In this document: in pieces, positions 32,680-45,306 of the stretch
How the letters are laid out: each line of letters begins with the position of its first letter
Position numbering within the stretch: the stretch's first letter is position 1
Origin: Portulaca oleracea
Taxonomy: Eukaryota > Streptophyta > Magnoliopsida > Caryophyllales > Portulacaceae
DNA: 64,000 nt
NCBI GenBank assembly: GCA_029582165.1
Contig: CM055888.1
Span: 12,034,001 to 12,098,000, forward strand
Direction of reading: 5' to 3'
Position numbers and translations under genes: made by a program
The notes under the pieces: generated by a model
The model's input: only the letters and a program-made list of their open reading frames with translations
What the model was told of the DNA's origin: nothing
The model's database searches: none

Positions 32680-34500
32680 CTTGTCTTCCCACAAGTTCCC
32701 TTAGGCTCAAAAGAATGAGGCGTGGCCTGAATAGTTGAAGAGCAAGTGTTTTACTGTCCCTTCCTGGAATTTGTCTCGCCATCTCGAGTTGCATAGAGCT
32801 CTGTCTAACCTGGCAGACTTCCTATTTGATGTTGTATTTCCTTGAACCCATGTGAATTTTGGTCCCTAGAATCCTATGTCTATCAATCTACTATTATTGA
32901 TCCAGTTTGAGAATCTCCTGCATTTAGGCTCCATGTTGTTGTCCCCATGATTCCGCTCCTCCAGGGATACAATCTCATTAAAGTCACCTACCTATAGGGA
33001 GCCATGGAAGATCAATGCATGGCAGTACCAAAGCCTTGTAATTGAGGCCACAACTCAGCTCTTTACTGCCCATGGGGACTTGCATAAACTACTGTGAGTA
33101 GCCAGTCCTCCATGTTGTCCCGCCTTACTATTCTTGTTATACATTGGTTCGAGAACTCTAGAACAGTGATAGAGAGTTCTTCATCCTTCCATAAAAGCCA
33201 GATCCTTCCTTGAAATCCGCAAGCCTCCACACTGGACCATTTGTCAAAGCCAATCCTTCGACACACTTGGTCGGCTCTCAATTCTTGAATGTGAGTTTCC
33301 ACCAAGGCAACAATATGTGGTCGATGATTTTTCAGATGTTCCTTTAAATTGACAAAGAGTTCTCTACTCCCCCCCAGCGTATATTCTAGTAGAGGACACG
33401 GACATCAGGGACACCACCCTCAGTTGTTAAATTAGAGCTTCTATCATTAATTGACCTATTCATAAAAATCAAACAATTGCTTAAAGGTACCTCAATATTC
33501 GGGGAAACTATTTTTCGGTACCCCAACTTTTCAAAACTCATTTTGAGGTACCCTTAATTTTTGGGTTAGTAATTATTAGGTGCTTTTCCAGTCATCAATT
33601 TGATTGAGTGACCGAAATACCCTTATTCTCCTATTTTTGAAGAAATACCATTGAAGAATAAGGGTACCTCCGAACAATTTTTTGCATAAAAATACTAATG
33701 TGGTAAGATCCCGCCAAGACACGGGTCAAAATTCCATGGCATTCTGGACTTCCCCTTCCATATTTGGGGTTCCTTCATATCGTGATTCTCGCGGTGGGGC
33801 ACCGGATTCCACAACCTCCTTAGCGCCCCTTATAGCCCGAGACGTTGGGCCCGGTTGGACTTGCGGTGGCATACCGTGACACCCCGGAGTATCCCTACTT
33901 TCTACTTCTGTGGAGTGAACAAGAGCTGACCCCCTTTGTTGGAATTCTCCCCAAGTCACTCCATAGTTGGACGCGATTTCAATTATGTTTCCGGGTCCCA
34001 TGGGCACCCTCCCGCTTCTCAGCTTCTCCCCCCTTTCCCCTGGGGTTTGTTTTGTTCCATTGAGATCATGGTGCCCTTGCTGGGCATGCTTCTGAACGTT
34101 TGTCTCGTGCGGAATATTCTCTGTACCTATGACAACAACCAACATTACATGTAAGTGATCTTCGTCCTATAGCTCCCTCACAAGGATATCAATTATCCTG
34201 TTTGACGCTATACTCCGGCCTGTGTCCTGTGGTTGATCCTCCACCAAGCCTTAATAATCTATGTGCTCTTCCATCAAGTCCTCGTAAATATTAAAACAGG
34301 ATCTAGAGCTGAGGGTTGCAAGGCCTTTCCCTACTGTGCTCGGGCTTCCATTCTTTTATGTTGTCTCGCTGTCCACTCCCGCAGGAATAACTTCTTTGGA
34401 CTGCTCTTTTCCTTGCTTAGCAAAGTCGGTTTGTTGACCTTCTTTTCCTGCCCCCCCCCCCCCCCCCATTCTGGTCAGGGGTCTGACTAATTATCTTTTT
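32680..34500 (-). pseudogene. LINE remnant: ORF1-side segment and endonuclease
   Basis: On the minus strand, 33360-33063 reads as the start of a plant LINE endonuclease: LKEHLKNHRPHIVALVETHI, then ADQVCRRIGFD and GRIWLLWKD. Further on, at about 33010-32900, GDFNEIVSLEERNHGDNN is the GDFN metal-site motif of the endonuclease/phosphatase family. An open frame upstream (34145-33726) is low-complexity LINE linker. Frameshifts interrupt the endonuclease. The stretch at 33430-33690 (GGTACC-rich, AT-rich) interrupts the LINE and is probably a foreign insert. A run of 17 C lies at 34451-34467. Reverse transcriptase is absent. Confidence 0.65.
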
Positions 34501-34689
34501 TTGTGAATTTTTTCACTCTCATCCACCCTCCATAAAGTTCATATTGCTCCAGGGCTTTGGAGGCTGAGCTCTCCCTTTGCAAATTTTCCACTAGGGCGGC
34601 TGGGGGGGAGGTGGTTCTTTACAGGGAAGACTTTTTCCCTATGTCCTTGTTTCCTACAATGGTAGCAGATGATCTTAAGACCTTCATTT

Positions 34690-34889
34690 TAACCATAACT
34701 TTCTCAATCCCTACTTCTCTCTTCTCTCTTCTCTCATTTTTCTTACTATCTTTCACAACACCTACCAACTTACCACATCAACCATTCTTACCACAAAGTT
34801 AACTACCAATAATCTCATCTCACCACACCAAACACATTTTATCGTACCACACCATAATTGCAAATAATCCACTGCATAAAAGAGCAAAG
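34690..34889 (-). repeat. Fragment of the GTGG-rich MITE family
   Basis: The right end ACTGCATAAAAGAGCAAAG matches the family end CCGCATAAAAGAACA. The CCACA/CACCAC-rich stretch to its left is the inverted GTGG interior seen at 40560-40720. The left terminus is missing. Confidence 0.5.
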
Positions 34890-34927
34890 TCTAACTTTTT
34901 TATTTTTATAATTGTTCATATTCTTAC

Positions 34928-35625
34928 TGTTGGGGAGATCCAAGTGGAAACCAACTTCAACCAACGCCCATGGTACACAAGTCAAGTGAGGTTTCATCTT
35001 AAAACCAATTGATGTTAAGAGGAGTAGTCCACTTGACTTATATACCATGTCCTTCTCTTAACTTTTCAAATGTGAGACACTTTTACTCATGGATGAATAT
35101 CAACAATCTTTCCCTTCACACATGAGTCCCCCCCCCCCTGATCGAAAGTCTCTTTTTGCCAAGGTTACAAGTCACTATCAGGAGCCCATCATAGCCGTAC
35201 CTTACCCTACAAAGAGCCACAACCTACTCCGCCTGATTCTCATGCTACCACTCTACCTTAAGAGTCCCTGCTGCACCTTACTCCAAAGAGGCGCACCTTA
35301 CTCCACTTGAGTCTCATACCACCACTCTGCGCATTTAGGAAACTCAGCCGCGCACGCGCCATGGTCGCTACTCTTGTCCATGGTGATTTTTACGGGACCA
35401 CCTTCCCACACCTTGTGCCCAGTCGAACAAACCATCGACTCAGATACTACTAGTTGGGGAGATCCAGGCGGGAACCCACTTCAACCAAGGCCTATGGTAC
35501 ACAAGTTAAATAAGGTTTCATCTTAAAACCAATTGGTGTTAAGAGGAGTAACCTACTTGACTTATATACGATGTTCTTTCTGTTAATTTTTTTGAGACAT
35601 TTTTACTCATGAGTGAATCTCAACA
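34928..35625 (-). mobile_element. TRIM (terminal-repeat retrotransposon in miniature), copy A
   Basis: Direct repeats of about 175 bp start TGTTGGGGAGATCC (34928) and end CAACA. A second copy (about 35453-35625) closes a 698-bp element. CTTAC/CTTAT flank it, a near-perfect 5-bp target duplication. The interior is non-coding, with a C-rich tract after the left repeat that reads as a purine tract on the minus strand. It is related to 57806-58502. Confidence 0.75.
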
Positions 35626-36591
35626 CTTATTTTAAAGTCAAATCATTTAAGCAAGGGTATTGTGTTATTGACACAAAAACTTTTTTCTAATCCTAAAGAT
35701 CCAAATATGCCTAATTAGTTTGATTTAAAAAAAGAAAAAAAAAGCATCCTACTAGCAATTAATGCAGAAATATATTTTCCTTAACTTATATCTCTATTTG
35801 TCTAACTTGACAAAAGTACATAGGGTAAATGACTATAAAGGATGGCCCAAAAGCCATATTGACCTAAAGGCCCCCCTTGGGACACTGAAATCCAAATTTG
35901 CAAGTAATAATGGGGCCCACTTTGCTGACTCACCAGCCCCCTCTCTCTTCCTCACTCTCTCTCTATGAAAAACAGGGGAAGCATCACCACTCAAACCCCC
36001 TCTCTCTTCCGGATGCTCACTGCCGGATCACCCAAGGGATGACTATGCCGCCACCACCCGACCACCCACTAGCAGTTATCTCTCTCCTCTGCAACCTCTG
36101 CCGACACCTCAACCATCCCTCCCCTTTCTCACTCTACAAAAACAGGGAACCACCATTGGACTTTAGATTTTGTGCACTAATTTATTTTTTTTAATAATGA
36201 GTATTAATTTTCAATTATAAGAAGGTTTGGACGCATTGACGATATCAATGAACAAAATTAATTCCTTAATAGGTGAATATTTCTATCATTTTTGAATTTA
36301 AATATACACAATTATGTTAATGGAGTCACACTTCATTCAGCTGGTGTAAGGTGTACCGCAAATTATTAGGTACATCGTACATGGTGGACCTACCTAGGTT
36401 CACCGCATTTATTAAAATAGGTGAATATTTTATGTAATGAATTTGTTTAAAAAAATTTGATAAGCTTAAATATATTGATGAGTTTTGTAATAATATTTCT
36501 GAATATATAATGAATTTTATAGTAAATATTGATTTTTTAAAAAATTGAACATTTTGGTGGATTTATTAGATAGGTATTTCAAGGTAACAAA
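35626..36591. other. Spacer without a recognised gene
   Basis: AT-rich, with a C/T-rich stretch at 35920-36140 that gives overlapping short open frames on the plus strand. These are composition artefacts as far as can be seen. Confidence 0.5.
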
Positions 36592-36986
36592 ATGATAAAC
36601 ATCTTGCTGTAAGATTGGTCTTAACCATCTTATTTCTCACTTAAATCACTCATAAAATTAAATGTAAGTATATTTAAATCATTATAAAGGTATGTTTTAT
36701 TACTTTGAGGGTTATTATATCCTATAAACAATATAGAGATATTTATTTATTTATTTATATTTTTTCATATATATATATATAAACTATGCATAAAATGAGC
36801 ATTTTCTACTATGATTGATAAAATTAACTATTATTTATATTTTTTTGACCTATCAAATAAGTATTATACTCTTGTGGTTGATAAATATACATAATTATTA
36901 AAGAAAATATTATTAAAAGTTAATAAAATATGAAATATAGATAATTTAAGATGGTTGTTAACTATCTTGAGGCAAGATATTATAAT
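36592..36986. mobile_element. MITE with ATCTTG...CAAGAT ends, copy 1
   Basis: ATGATAAACATCTTGCTGTA on the left and, inverted, ATTATAATATCTTGCCTCAA on the right, each followed by AAGAT.G.TCTTAACCATCTTA-type sequence. The AT-rich interior shares blocks with the copies at 57108-57495 and 13150-13505. Confidence 0.65.
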
Positions 36987-37051
36987 TGTCCTTCAAGGTA
37001 ATATGATGTAACTATGTAATTAAGGAACCATGGAAGGTGTACGTATCCGCT

Positions 37052-37060
37052 CTATATATG
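37052..37060 (+). promoter_or_regulatory. TATA box of the PGIP-like gene
   Basis: CTATATATGG lies about 65-70 bp upstream of the ATG at 37123, a normal distance for a plant core promoter with a short leader. An upstream ATG (37030) precedes it and would not be transcribed from this box. Confidence 0.45.
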
Positions 37061-37122
37061 GCATGCATAACAGGAATCAATAACCAAGCCGACTGTTTGT
37101 TACTTACTTCCAAGTTCCAACG

Positions 37123-38306
37123 ATGGCATCCACTGTTTGTTCTTCCAATTCCAAATCCAAAGTTCTCCTCCTTTATTTCCTACTGCTGCTCTTCTCCCTG
37201 TTGTTCTCCCTTTGCTCCGCCTCTGGATTTTGCAACCCAGATGACAAGAAATCACTCCTTGAGATAGCAAAGGACCTGTCCCTCAATGACTGGGACCCAA
37301 AGACAACCCCCGACTGCTGCAAATTCTGGTTAGGCGTGGGTTGCAACTCCCATGGCCGGGTCACTTCCTTTACTAACAATCTGTTCTCATCCACTGTCCA
37401 AGTTCCCCAACGAATCCCCGCCTCCATAGGCGGCCTTCCTTACCTGGAATCACTCACTTTGAGTGGCAGCATCACCGGCCCCATCCCCGATGCCATCACC
37501 AACCTTGTCCGTCTTCAAAAGCTTGAGCTGAGCGGCGGGTTCACTGGCCCCATCCCCGCCTCTCTTGGCCGCCTCAACACCCTCACTTATCTTGATCTTT
37601 CCAAGAATCTCCTAACCGGTCCTATCCCCTCTACAGTTGGCCAACTCACTCGCCTCACTCGTCTTGACCTCAGTTTTAACAAACTCTCCGGCCCAATCCC
37701 CGACAGCCTAGACCGGCTCACCGGGTTAGACCACCTCGACCTTAATACCAACCATTTGAGCGGCCCTATTCCGGGATCTCTTTCTCAATTGTCTAACATC
37801 TCCCTACTTGACCTCCGTGGTAACAAGCTCACCGGTTCAGTCCCCTCCAGTTTCGGGTCGTTCGTCAACAACCCCAAAATGGTGCTGTTGTTATCCACGA
37901 ACCGGCTGAGTGGATCGGTTCCAAGGTCACTCGGCCAAGCCAAGATCAACCTTCTGGACTTGTCGATGAACAGACTTAGCGGAGATATCTCGTTTTTGTT
38001 CGGAAGAAGTAAGACGTGGTTGGAGATCTTGTACCTGAATAATAATCATTTCAAGTTTGATTTGTCGAATGTGGAGTTTCCTCTGGGGTTGAGGTACTTG
38101 CTAATTCAGAATAATGAGATATACGGGTCGCTGCCTAAACAGCTAGGCCAACGGCATGTGTGCCGACCGGACTTTATGTGAACAACAATCAGCTTTGTGG
38201 GAGGATTCCCACCGGCCGCCGGCTAAAACAGATGAGTCCCGACGCTTTTGCCCACAACAAGTGCCTTTGTGGTGTCCCCTTGCCACCTTGCAAGGCAAAA
38301 GCCTAA
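37123..38306 (+). pseudogene. PGIP-like leucine-rich-repeat protein gene with one frameshift
   Basis: The frame opens MASTVCSSNSKSK with a long hydrophobic signal segment (LLLYFLLLLFSLLF). A PGIP-type N-cap follows (FCNPDDKKSLLEIAKDL..DCCKFW..VGC), then about ten to eleven LRRs with repeated LDLS.N.L.GPIP. The open frame ends at 38181 after GQRHVCRPDFM. From about 38150 the proper ending continues in the next frame: GLYVNNNQLCGRIPTG, then HNKCLCGVPLPPCKAKA and TAA at 38304-38306. A single missing base near 38150 explains it. If real, the protein loses the C-terminal cysteine cap (NQLCG, CLC, PPC) and probably folds poorly. With one base restored the gene would be about 393 codons, longer than the 333 of the copy at 17004. 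It could also be a sequencing error. Confidence 0.85.
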
Positions 38307-40547
38307 TCAACAGTTGTGTTATCTTGTACGTACCCGAGCAACTTCATATGTTTTCAAGTGTTTTATTATGTTAGTGCACTCACTGCACTGTGATTGTGGT
38401 GAGATGGTAATTAATCCCTTGCATGTACTGCAATTAAATAAGTGGTATGAGGTGTGTTGCTCTATAATATATTTCCATTTTTTAAAGTTACGCAATTAAA
38501 TTTTAAAATTTTTAATTTTTAATTTTTAATTTTTTAATATATATAATAATTTATTATATAAAATAAGTATAATTAGGTTTATGATGGAAAAATATTATCT
38601 AAAAGTATAATATTGCAGTTGATAATAAACTTTTATATAAGAAATTATTAATAAAAAATTGATATTGGAAATGATGACAGTCAACTAAGATTCTGTTCTT
38701 TTCTACAGTAGGTAAAGTTTGGTAGTAGTATGGAATGATAAAAATGTGATTAATGTGATGTGATATTGTACAGTTTGGTAAAAATTGTTGATGTGATTGA
38801 TTAGAGTGATAAATTGTAATAAGTGGCGGTATGATACCACACAAAAGAACAAAGCTTACGTAACAATTAATATAGACTATAGGAGTATTTTATAATTTAA
38901 TGTGATAATTGCCAAATCTTTAAGGCAAACTTGTTAGTTGTTATGCACCGCAAATTGTATGGTACATTGTAATGGACCTATTTAAAGTCATGTTCTTATA
39001 TCAGTAAATTAGGTTTAACTTTTACTTAACTCAATCATATCTTATATTACATTACATTATTTAAGTCCTTAAAAACACTCAAACCAAATTCAAAATTTTA
39101 ATCAGAAATAAATTGAAATATTATTATTTTAATCATTAAACCATTTCAACAGTTATAATTTTTTCATTTATTTTTCTAAACATATTCAAATTTTATTAAT
39201 GAAATGTTTCCATTCAACAACTAACTTAACTCAAACCAATTCCAACGTTTCATTTCCTTTCCTTTCATTACCTTACCAATCTTAACTCAACCTAACCACT
39301 CTAAAAAAACATGACCTAAGTGTACCATATCTATTAAAATAAATCAATTTCTATGTAATGAATTGGTGTAAAAGGTTGATAAATTTAAAAATACAGATAA
39401 ATTTTGTAATAATACAAGTAAATTTATGATGAATTCTTAAAAATTATTGATGTATATTTTGTTAAATTTAACAGATGGAAGGATCTAGGTACGTAGGTGC
39501 TACAATTAAGTATACCATATAACAATTGACGAAAATTGATTAGGCGCTTAACTAATTTTAAAGATGACTAAATGATAACTGGGTTAGCCAATCAAGTGTT
39601 TATCAATACAGAAACCTTGAAAACGGAAAAATATTGAACTGTAATTATGCTTACTTTGAGCGATTGGATCTAATAATTCAAATGTTAATAATTCAAATGT
39701 TAAAGATGTACATCAGTGGTCTCTAAAAAATAAATTGTATTTTTTAGATATCATCACCGAGCATATACTCTAAATATCATTGACTTTAACTCGAGATTGA
39801 TCTCAAACTTAATTAGCACACTCTTTACCCATAGTTTTTAGAAAATTTACAAACTTCGTCCGATTTTTTTAATTTGGTTTTATTTCTAGCTTTATGATTT
39901 TCCCCCTTTTATTTCTTAAAAAATTGTAATAATTGTTCAAATTCTAAAAAAAAGTCAAAAAAGTTCTTTCAGTAACAACTCATAAACTTTATGGGGACAT
40001 GGTGAAAAAAATAGAAAAATCAGATAATTTGAAAAACCCCAAAGTGAAAATATTATGGAGGTAAATTTGGTCCCAAAACAATACTATTTTATTCTTTTGA
40101 GACCAATGGCATAAATTTTTAAAGTTAAAATTATTATTGCCTTCTTAAAAAAAAATTAACCTTCTTAAAAAAAATTAACCTTAAAAAAAAGTATGATTTA
40201 ATACACTCTTTTGTACTCATTTAAGAGGAGATCTAGTAACTTTAATTCTAAATATGGTTTAATGGACAATTATTATAAGACTTCTATAAAATGATAGCTT
40301 GGTTGGCCAATGCCACTGCTTCTCAATATAGAAACTCTTAATAATTAATTTTATATATTTGAGAGAAAAAAAAATCATCTATTACAATTTACACATCAAT
40401 AAAATTACATAAATGGCAAGTTAACCGATTCCCTTTTAACATGAATACAATAATCGATTATATACATATATGTTTTAGGTTGATGACACCAGTCACACTC
40501 TACCAAGACATTTTTTTTTAAAGGAACGGTGGGGATTAACCATTTTA
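38307..40547. other. AT-rich spacer with one small MITE
   Basis: No gene was recognised. A poly-T/A low-complexity tract lies at 38500-38545. A small MITE of the GTGG-rich family lies at 38690-38853. The segment 39300-40400 has only short open frames and A/T runs. Confidence 0.55.
38690..38853. mobile_element. Small MITE related to the TGTTCTTTT family
   Basis: TTCTGTTCTTTTCTACAG at the left is mirrored by CACAAAAGAACAAAG at the right. The interior has GTGAT/TTGGTA words. It is about 165 bp. Confidence 0.55.
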
Positions 40548-40809
40548 GGCCCTGTTCTTTTATGCGGTATTTTATGGAATGGAGTGGTGAGGTGTGGTGG
40601 AATTGTGGTGGGTTGTGGTGGAATTGTGATAGGTTATTGGTATGTGGGGTAGGTGAGGATAGAGAATGTAAAAAGTAGAGGAGAAAAGTGAGGAGAGAGA
40701 AAAGTGAGGAGAGAGAAAAGTAATGATTTGCGGTAAAATGTGGTGGGTTGTGGCAAATTGCGTTAGACTGTGGCACTGCAGTTTGCCAATCGTAGAAAAG
40801 AACAGGGCC
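40548..40809. mobile_element. GTGG-rich MITE, best-preserved copy
   Basis: The ends GGCCCTGTTCTTTT and AAAAGAACAGGGCC are perfect inverted repeats, extended outward by TTA/TAA. Right end TTTGCCAATCGTAGAAAAG. Interior GTGGTGGAATTGTGGTGGGT words. No coding capacity. It defines the family found at 4441 and around 18635-26050. Confidence 0.8.
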
Positions 40810-40929
40810 TAAGGAGTCGGTCCTGGTAGAGTAAAGTTAATATTGAACATTATTAGGTGGTTCATCTGGGTACATAATTGTGCTTAAACCTCTATCAAAA
40901 GCTGGTTTAGCAAGGCCGTTTGTAACCTT

Positions 40930-42060
40930 ATTTGCTTCACGATAACAAAAAATCACCACAACCAACCAATCCGACATCTTTAACATCTGTACGACACTGT
41001 GTAACGAGGTTGTTCAAGATGCCATAATTTGGATCCCCTTCCCCGGTGACCATGTGAATCACCACCAAGGAGTCGATTCTCACTTCAAGGTCGTTGATAC
41101 CCATCCCTTTCACCATTTTGAGACCTTCCACCAAAGCATGTAATTCAATCATTAGGGGATATTGATAGCCGAGCCCCTTCATGAATCCGCGAATCCAGTT
41201 CCTAACAGCGTCTCGAATTACACCCCCAACACCACCCAATTTTGGCGCTGCCCTAGCTGCACCGTCCGTGCACAATTGATAGCAACTAAGTTCGGGGCCA
41301 ACCTAGCGCCATTCAATTCGTGCCCAGCTGAATTGTCAAAGACATAGCCCAGACACACGTCCCGGTGTTCTTCCTTCACGAAAGCTTCACTGACCCGCAC
41401 CACTTCTTCTTGTATGCACTGGCAACGATCGAATGGAATACCCGCTCCATTGTTGAAAGTCCTATAGTTACTCACTTACTCCACAACCAAAGGTGCCACA
41501 ATGCAATGACAAATGCAACAGGTTGTTCATCGTCCCGAGTCTTTGGGAAGAGATTGCTCTAGAGCCAGCCTAAAAGGACCGCTGCAGTTGTTGGTAGCAA
41601 AAAACCACAATCTCCAGATCGTCCCCCACCTCCAAAGCACGGGGACAATGGCAGAAAATGTGATCCATGTCCTCGGTCATGCCGCACTCCGGGCAAAGCT
41701 TGTTGTTTGTCAGGTTTCGCTTCCATCGATTTTCTTGCGTTAATTAACAACTAGCTATGCCACATTAGCCACATAAAAACCCGGATCTTTTGAGGTACAT
41801 GAGTCACCAAATCCCAGCTATTCCTCGGTGTTCTCCGTCACCACCGGACCTTGCACAATAGTCAACGCCGCTTGGAGAGTAAACTCGCCGGACGACGAGT
41901 CGATCCACATGAAGTTGTCTACCGTGCATTCCTCCGCTAGTTCGAGCATGGCTATATTTTTGGAGGGATGAATTCGACAGTCTTGTTGCAAACTCGGGCC
42001 ATTTTCGGCTAGTGTTCTGATCCCAGCAATCAACCACATTCTTCTCGCTTTCCCGAGGAG
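40930..42060 (-). pseudogene. LINE 3' remnant: zinc-binding and RNase H domains
   Basis: On the minus strand, about 42040-41820 encodes MWIDSSSGEFTLQAALTIVQ, the start of the zf-RVT region after LINE reverse transcriptase. About 41720-41590, in another frame, gives LTNNKLCPECGMTEDMDHIF then CHCP, the zinc-binding CPxCG...H..HC site. 41275-40937 encodes an RNase H domain with MCTDGAARAAPKLGGVGGVI, IELHALVEGL and VRIDSLVVIHM, i.e. the D..E..D residues. Stops and shifts separate the parts. The order matches plant L1-type elements with C-terminal RNase H. Confidence 0.75.
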
Positions 42061-43065
42061 TGATCATCATGATAGTGCTCTCAACACTATCGAAAATTTG
42101 TCATATTGCGACGAAAATTGTGACGGAATCTAACGAAGCTGCGACGAAAATTTTGGACCGAGCGACGGACCTTGCAGTAGAATTTTTTCCGTCACAATTT
42201 GGCTCGTCTCAAGGCCGTGCGACGAACTTTGCAAGTTGCAACGAAACTTGCGACGAAACTTGTTGTCATTCAGGTTTCACTTCCATCGATTTTCTTGAGT
42301 TAACGTTCAGTTATGCCATATTAGCCACATAAAAACCCGAATCTTTTGAGGTGCCTTGAGCCGCCAAATCCACAACCGTTCCTCCGTGTTCTCCGTCACC
42401 GCCTGACCTTTCACACGATGGTCAACGCCGCTTGGAGAGTAAACTCGCCGAATGGCAAGTCGATACACATGAAGTTGTCTTCCGTACCTTCTTCCGCCAG
42501 TTCAAGCATGTCTATTTTTTGGAGGGTTAAATTCGGCAGTCTTGCTACAACCTCAGGCCATTTCCAACCAATGTTCCGATCCTAGTAATTAGCCACATTA
42601 TTCTCACTTTCCCAAGGAGTGATCATCATGACAGTGTTATCAACATTATTAAACACTTGCCATATTGCGACGAAAGTTGCGACGAAATCTAATGAAGCTC
42701 CGACGAAAATTTTGGACCGAGCGACAAACCTGACGACATAATTTTTTCCGTCGCGATTTGGCTTGTCGCGAGGCCTTGCAACGGAACACGGTGTCGGACA
42801 GGTTTTGCTTCTATCGATTTTCTTACGTTAACAACCGATTTTGCCACGTTAGCCACATAAAACCCTGATCTTTTGAGGTGCCTTGAGCCGCCAAATCCGC
42901 TGCCATTCCTCAGTGTTCTTCGTCACCGTTGGACCTTACACAATAGTCAACGCTGCTTGCAGAGTATACTCGTCGGACAACGATTCGATCCACGTACATG
43001 AAGTTGTATGTGGTGCCTTCCTCCGCCAATTTGAGCATGGCTATTTTTTGGATACTGTTTAACTG
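41699..43065. repeat. Tandem triplication (~0.53-0.56 kb units) of LINE plus CGACGAAA block
   Basis: Units start at about 41699, 42260 and 42790, each with CATCGATTTTCTT, then GCCACATTAGCCACATAAAA (or a close variant) and the LINE zinc-binding segment. Units 1 and 2 then carry a GCGACGAAAATTTTGGACC-rich stretch (about 42108-42250 and 42664-42780). The third unit is cut short at about 43065. Confidence 0.8.
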
Positions 43066-43206
43066 TTTTGCTTTTCATGAAATTAATTTTTACATCAACT
43101 TTTACTAGTTATTATTAATTATCTATTATAAGAAGCTTGGAATGTGTTGGCGATGCTAGCATGTACAAATACACTCTAATCGAATGAACCACATTTGATA
43201 GGTATA

Positions 43207-44175
43207 TGTAGACGCTGAATTTTGTCACTCAATTCAGCTTTGTAATTATGTAATTGATTTTAATCATTTTTTTATCTTTAATTTTAATTTAGGATTAAAG
43301 GCCAAGATTTTGGAAATGCACACATTTTCCACATGTTAAAAATCCCCCAAAATCAAATCAAACCCAATCAAATCCCTCTTTATCTTATTTCATTCTTCCT
43401 CCCTTTTCCAAATCAAATAAAATCAACCTTTATTTGATTTTATCCTCCCAATATTCTTTCATTCACCACCATAAATAAACTCCCCTCCACCACTATAAAT
43501 ACACCCTCATTTCCACTCTTTTCCCACACCTCAAAATCATCCTAGGAGTATTGACACTACGTGATTTTATCTTTCTTCTCCTCTCTCCTCCTCCTTCTTC
43601 TCATCATCATCATCTTGCATTCATAATCTTGGCATTAACTTGAGGTTAGTATTATTTTTTTCTTATTTTATTCTCACTTTATTATGCTGTAAATCCAACT
43701 TAAATAATAATATTGATGCTCTAATCAAATTGACTAAATGTTAACTTGTAAATGTTTATACTTTTGTTCTTTTATTTCATTCTTCTATTCGCATTTATTT
43801 TATTTTTACATTTAATCATTCCATTTGTGTGCACTAAATAATATTGATTAATCTAATTAATTCTCCTCTTCTACTCTTTTCTTTAAATTAACCGATTTAG
43901 TAGAGTCCGTTCTTTGAACGGGCGAATTCGAGGGTTTTTACTTTCGAATTCGTAACCTTACCCCCGGATCCGAATCTCATGGTTCGTGGTTTATGGAGTT
44001 TAAATTTGAGTTTATTAATTCTCATTAAAAATTAATTGGCAACTCTTTTTATTTTTATTATTTTGATTCATTTGAACATCATAATAAAATGTATTTAAAT
44101 CCCTTCCAAGAAAAGACACCCCTTTCGATTCGCCGTACACCGCGAGGGATAACGGGGATTTTCCCGGGTCCCACA
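43207..44175 (+). repeat. 5' LTR of the Tat/Ogre-like element
   Basis: 969 bp, TG...CA ends, with a TATAAATA box at about 43495. Near-identical to 52025-52853 over the shared 830 bp. Confidence 0.85.
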
Positions 44176-45306
44176 AATGGCGACTCCACTGAGGACTTAC
44201 TTTAAGAGGGTAAAACTTGAAAAATCGGTTTTTTAATTTTTTTGAGTAGAAAAGGAGAAATTAATTTTTGTAATTTTTATTATTTAGTTAGGCATCGTGC
44301 ATACGGACCTCCATCTCGGTTTTTAATAAATCGGGATGAACCCAAAGGTACCATCTAGGTTAACCCAATTTTCCTTTTGGGTAAAGTATATTTTCGAATT
44401 CAAGGAATGAACCCTACATTTCGAGAAGGTCGCGAATTGCTATCCCACTCATGAAGCACTCCCAAAATTCTCGGGATAATGAATTTACATTTCTCCTTTG
44501 ATTTTGCGAGAAACACACGGGTCACACTACTATGAACTCCATAGAATTTGTGACAAGTGAGAGACATGAGTATGTTAGTTTTAGGTATCTGACCTTAAAC
44601 CCATGAATATAGAACCTCGGTTAGGTGCATTACCCATTTGGTATGCTATTTGCATCCTTATTGTGATATATGTAAATTATGTGCTATATGTTTTTCTTTT
44701 TTAAGAGTCGGTCTGATGAAGTCTTCCCCCCCCCCCCAAACGCAGCTCTAGTTTGGGCAATAGTCACGCAAAAGTTAAAGAAGACCTAGAGGTCTCTCTT
44801 GGGCCCAAATCAAAGAAGTTTGATTAAACCCGAGATCTTAGCTTGACTTTGTCCAACCCTTCATTGTATTTGGGCCCATAACGTGTATTCGGTCATTATT
44901 CGAATCTGAGTTCATTAAAACTTTAATGTTGAGTCGATCTTATGACGGCCCGATGGACCTTCTCTCTTCCATGTATATAATTTCATATTAGGTTAGAGGT
45001 CTTCACGCAAGCCCAATGTTGGGTGAGTCCATACCAAAAAATAAAAATCATTCATCATATAGGCATTGTTTGCATTTGGTTGTCCCATGTAGGTCGCTAC
45101 GTCTTTGGGTAGGTCAATGTCAGGGTTAATTATTGAGGTTTATGGTTTCCATACAGGCAGAATAAGGATCCGGTAACCAACCTTGAACTCGGAGTAAACA
45201 AGTTGCCTTCTTTGCACCACTGTCTCCAATGGCCTCCAACGGAATACCTAGCAACAATGAACTCAATCTCTTCATCTCCCAACATTTGACTGAAATTTCA
45301 CAGTAA

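Noticed and set aside
35898..36194. 98-codon open frame rich in Pro, Leu and Ser
   Set aside because: It lies in a C/T-rich stretch with open frames in two registers; no start context, domain or homologue recognised.
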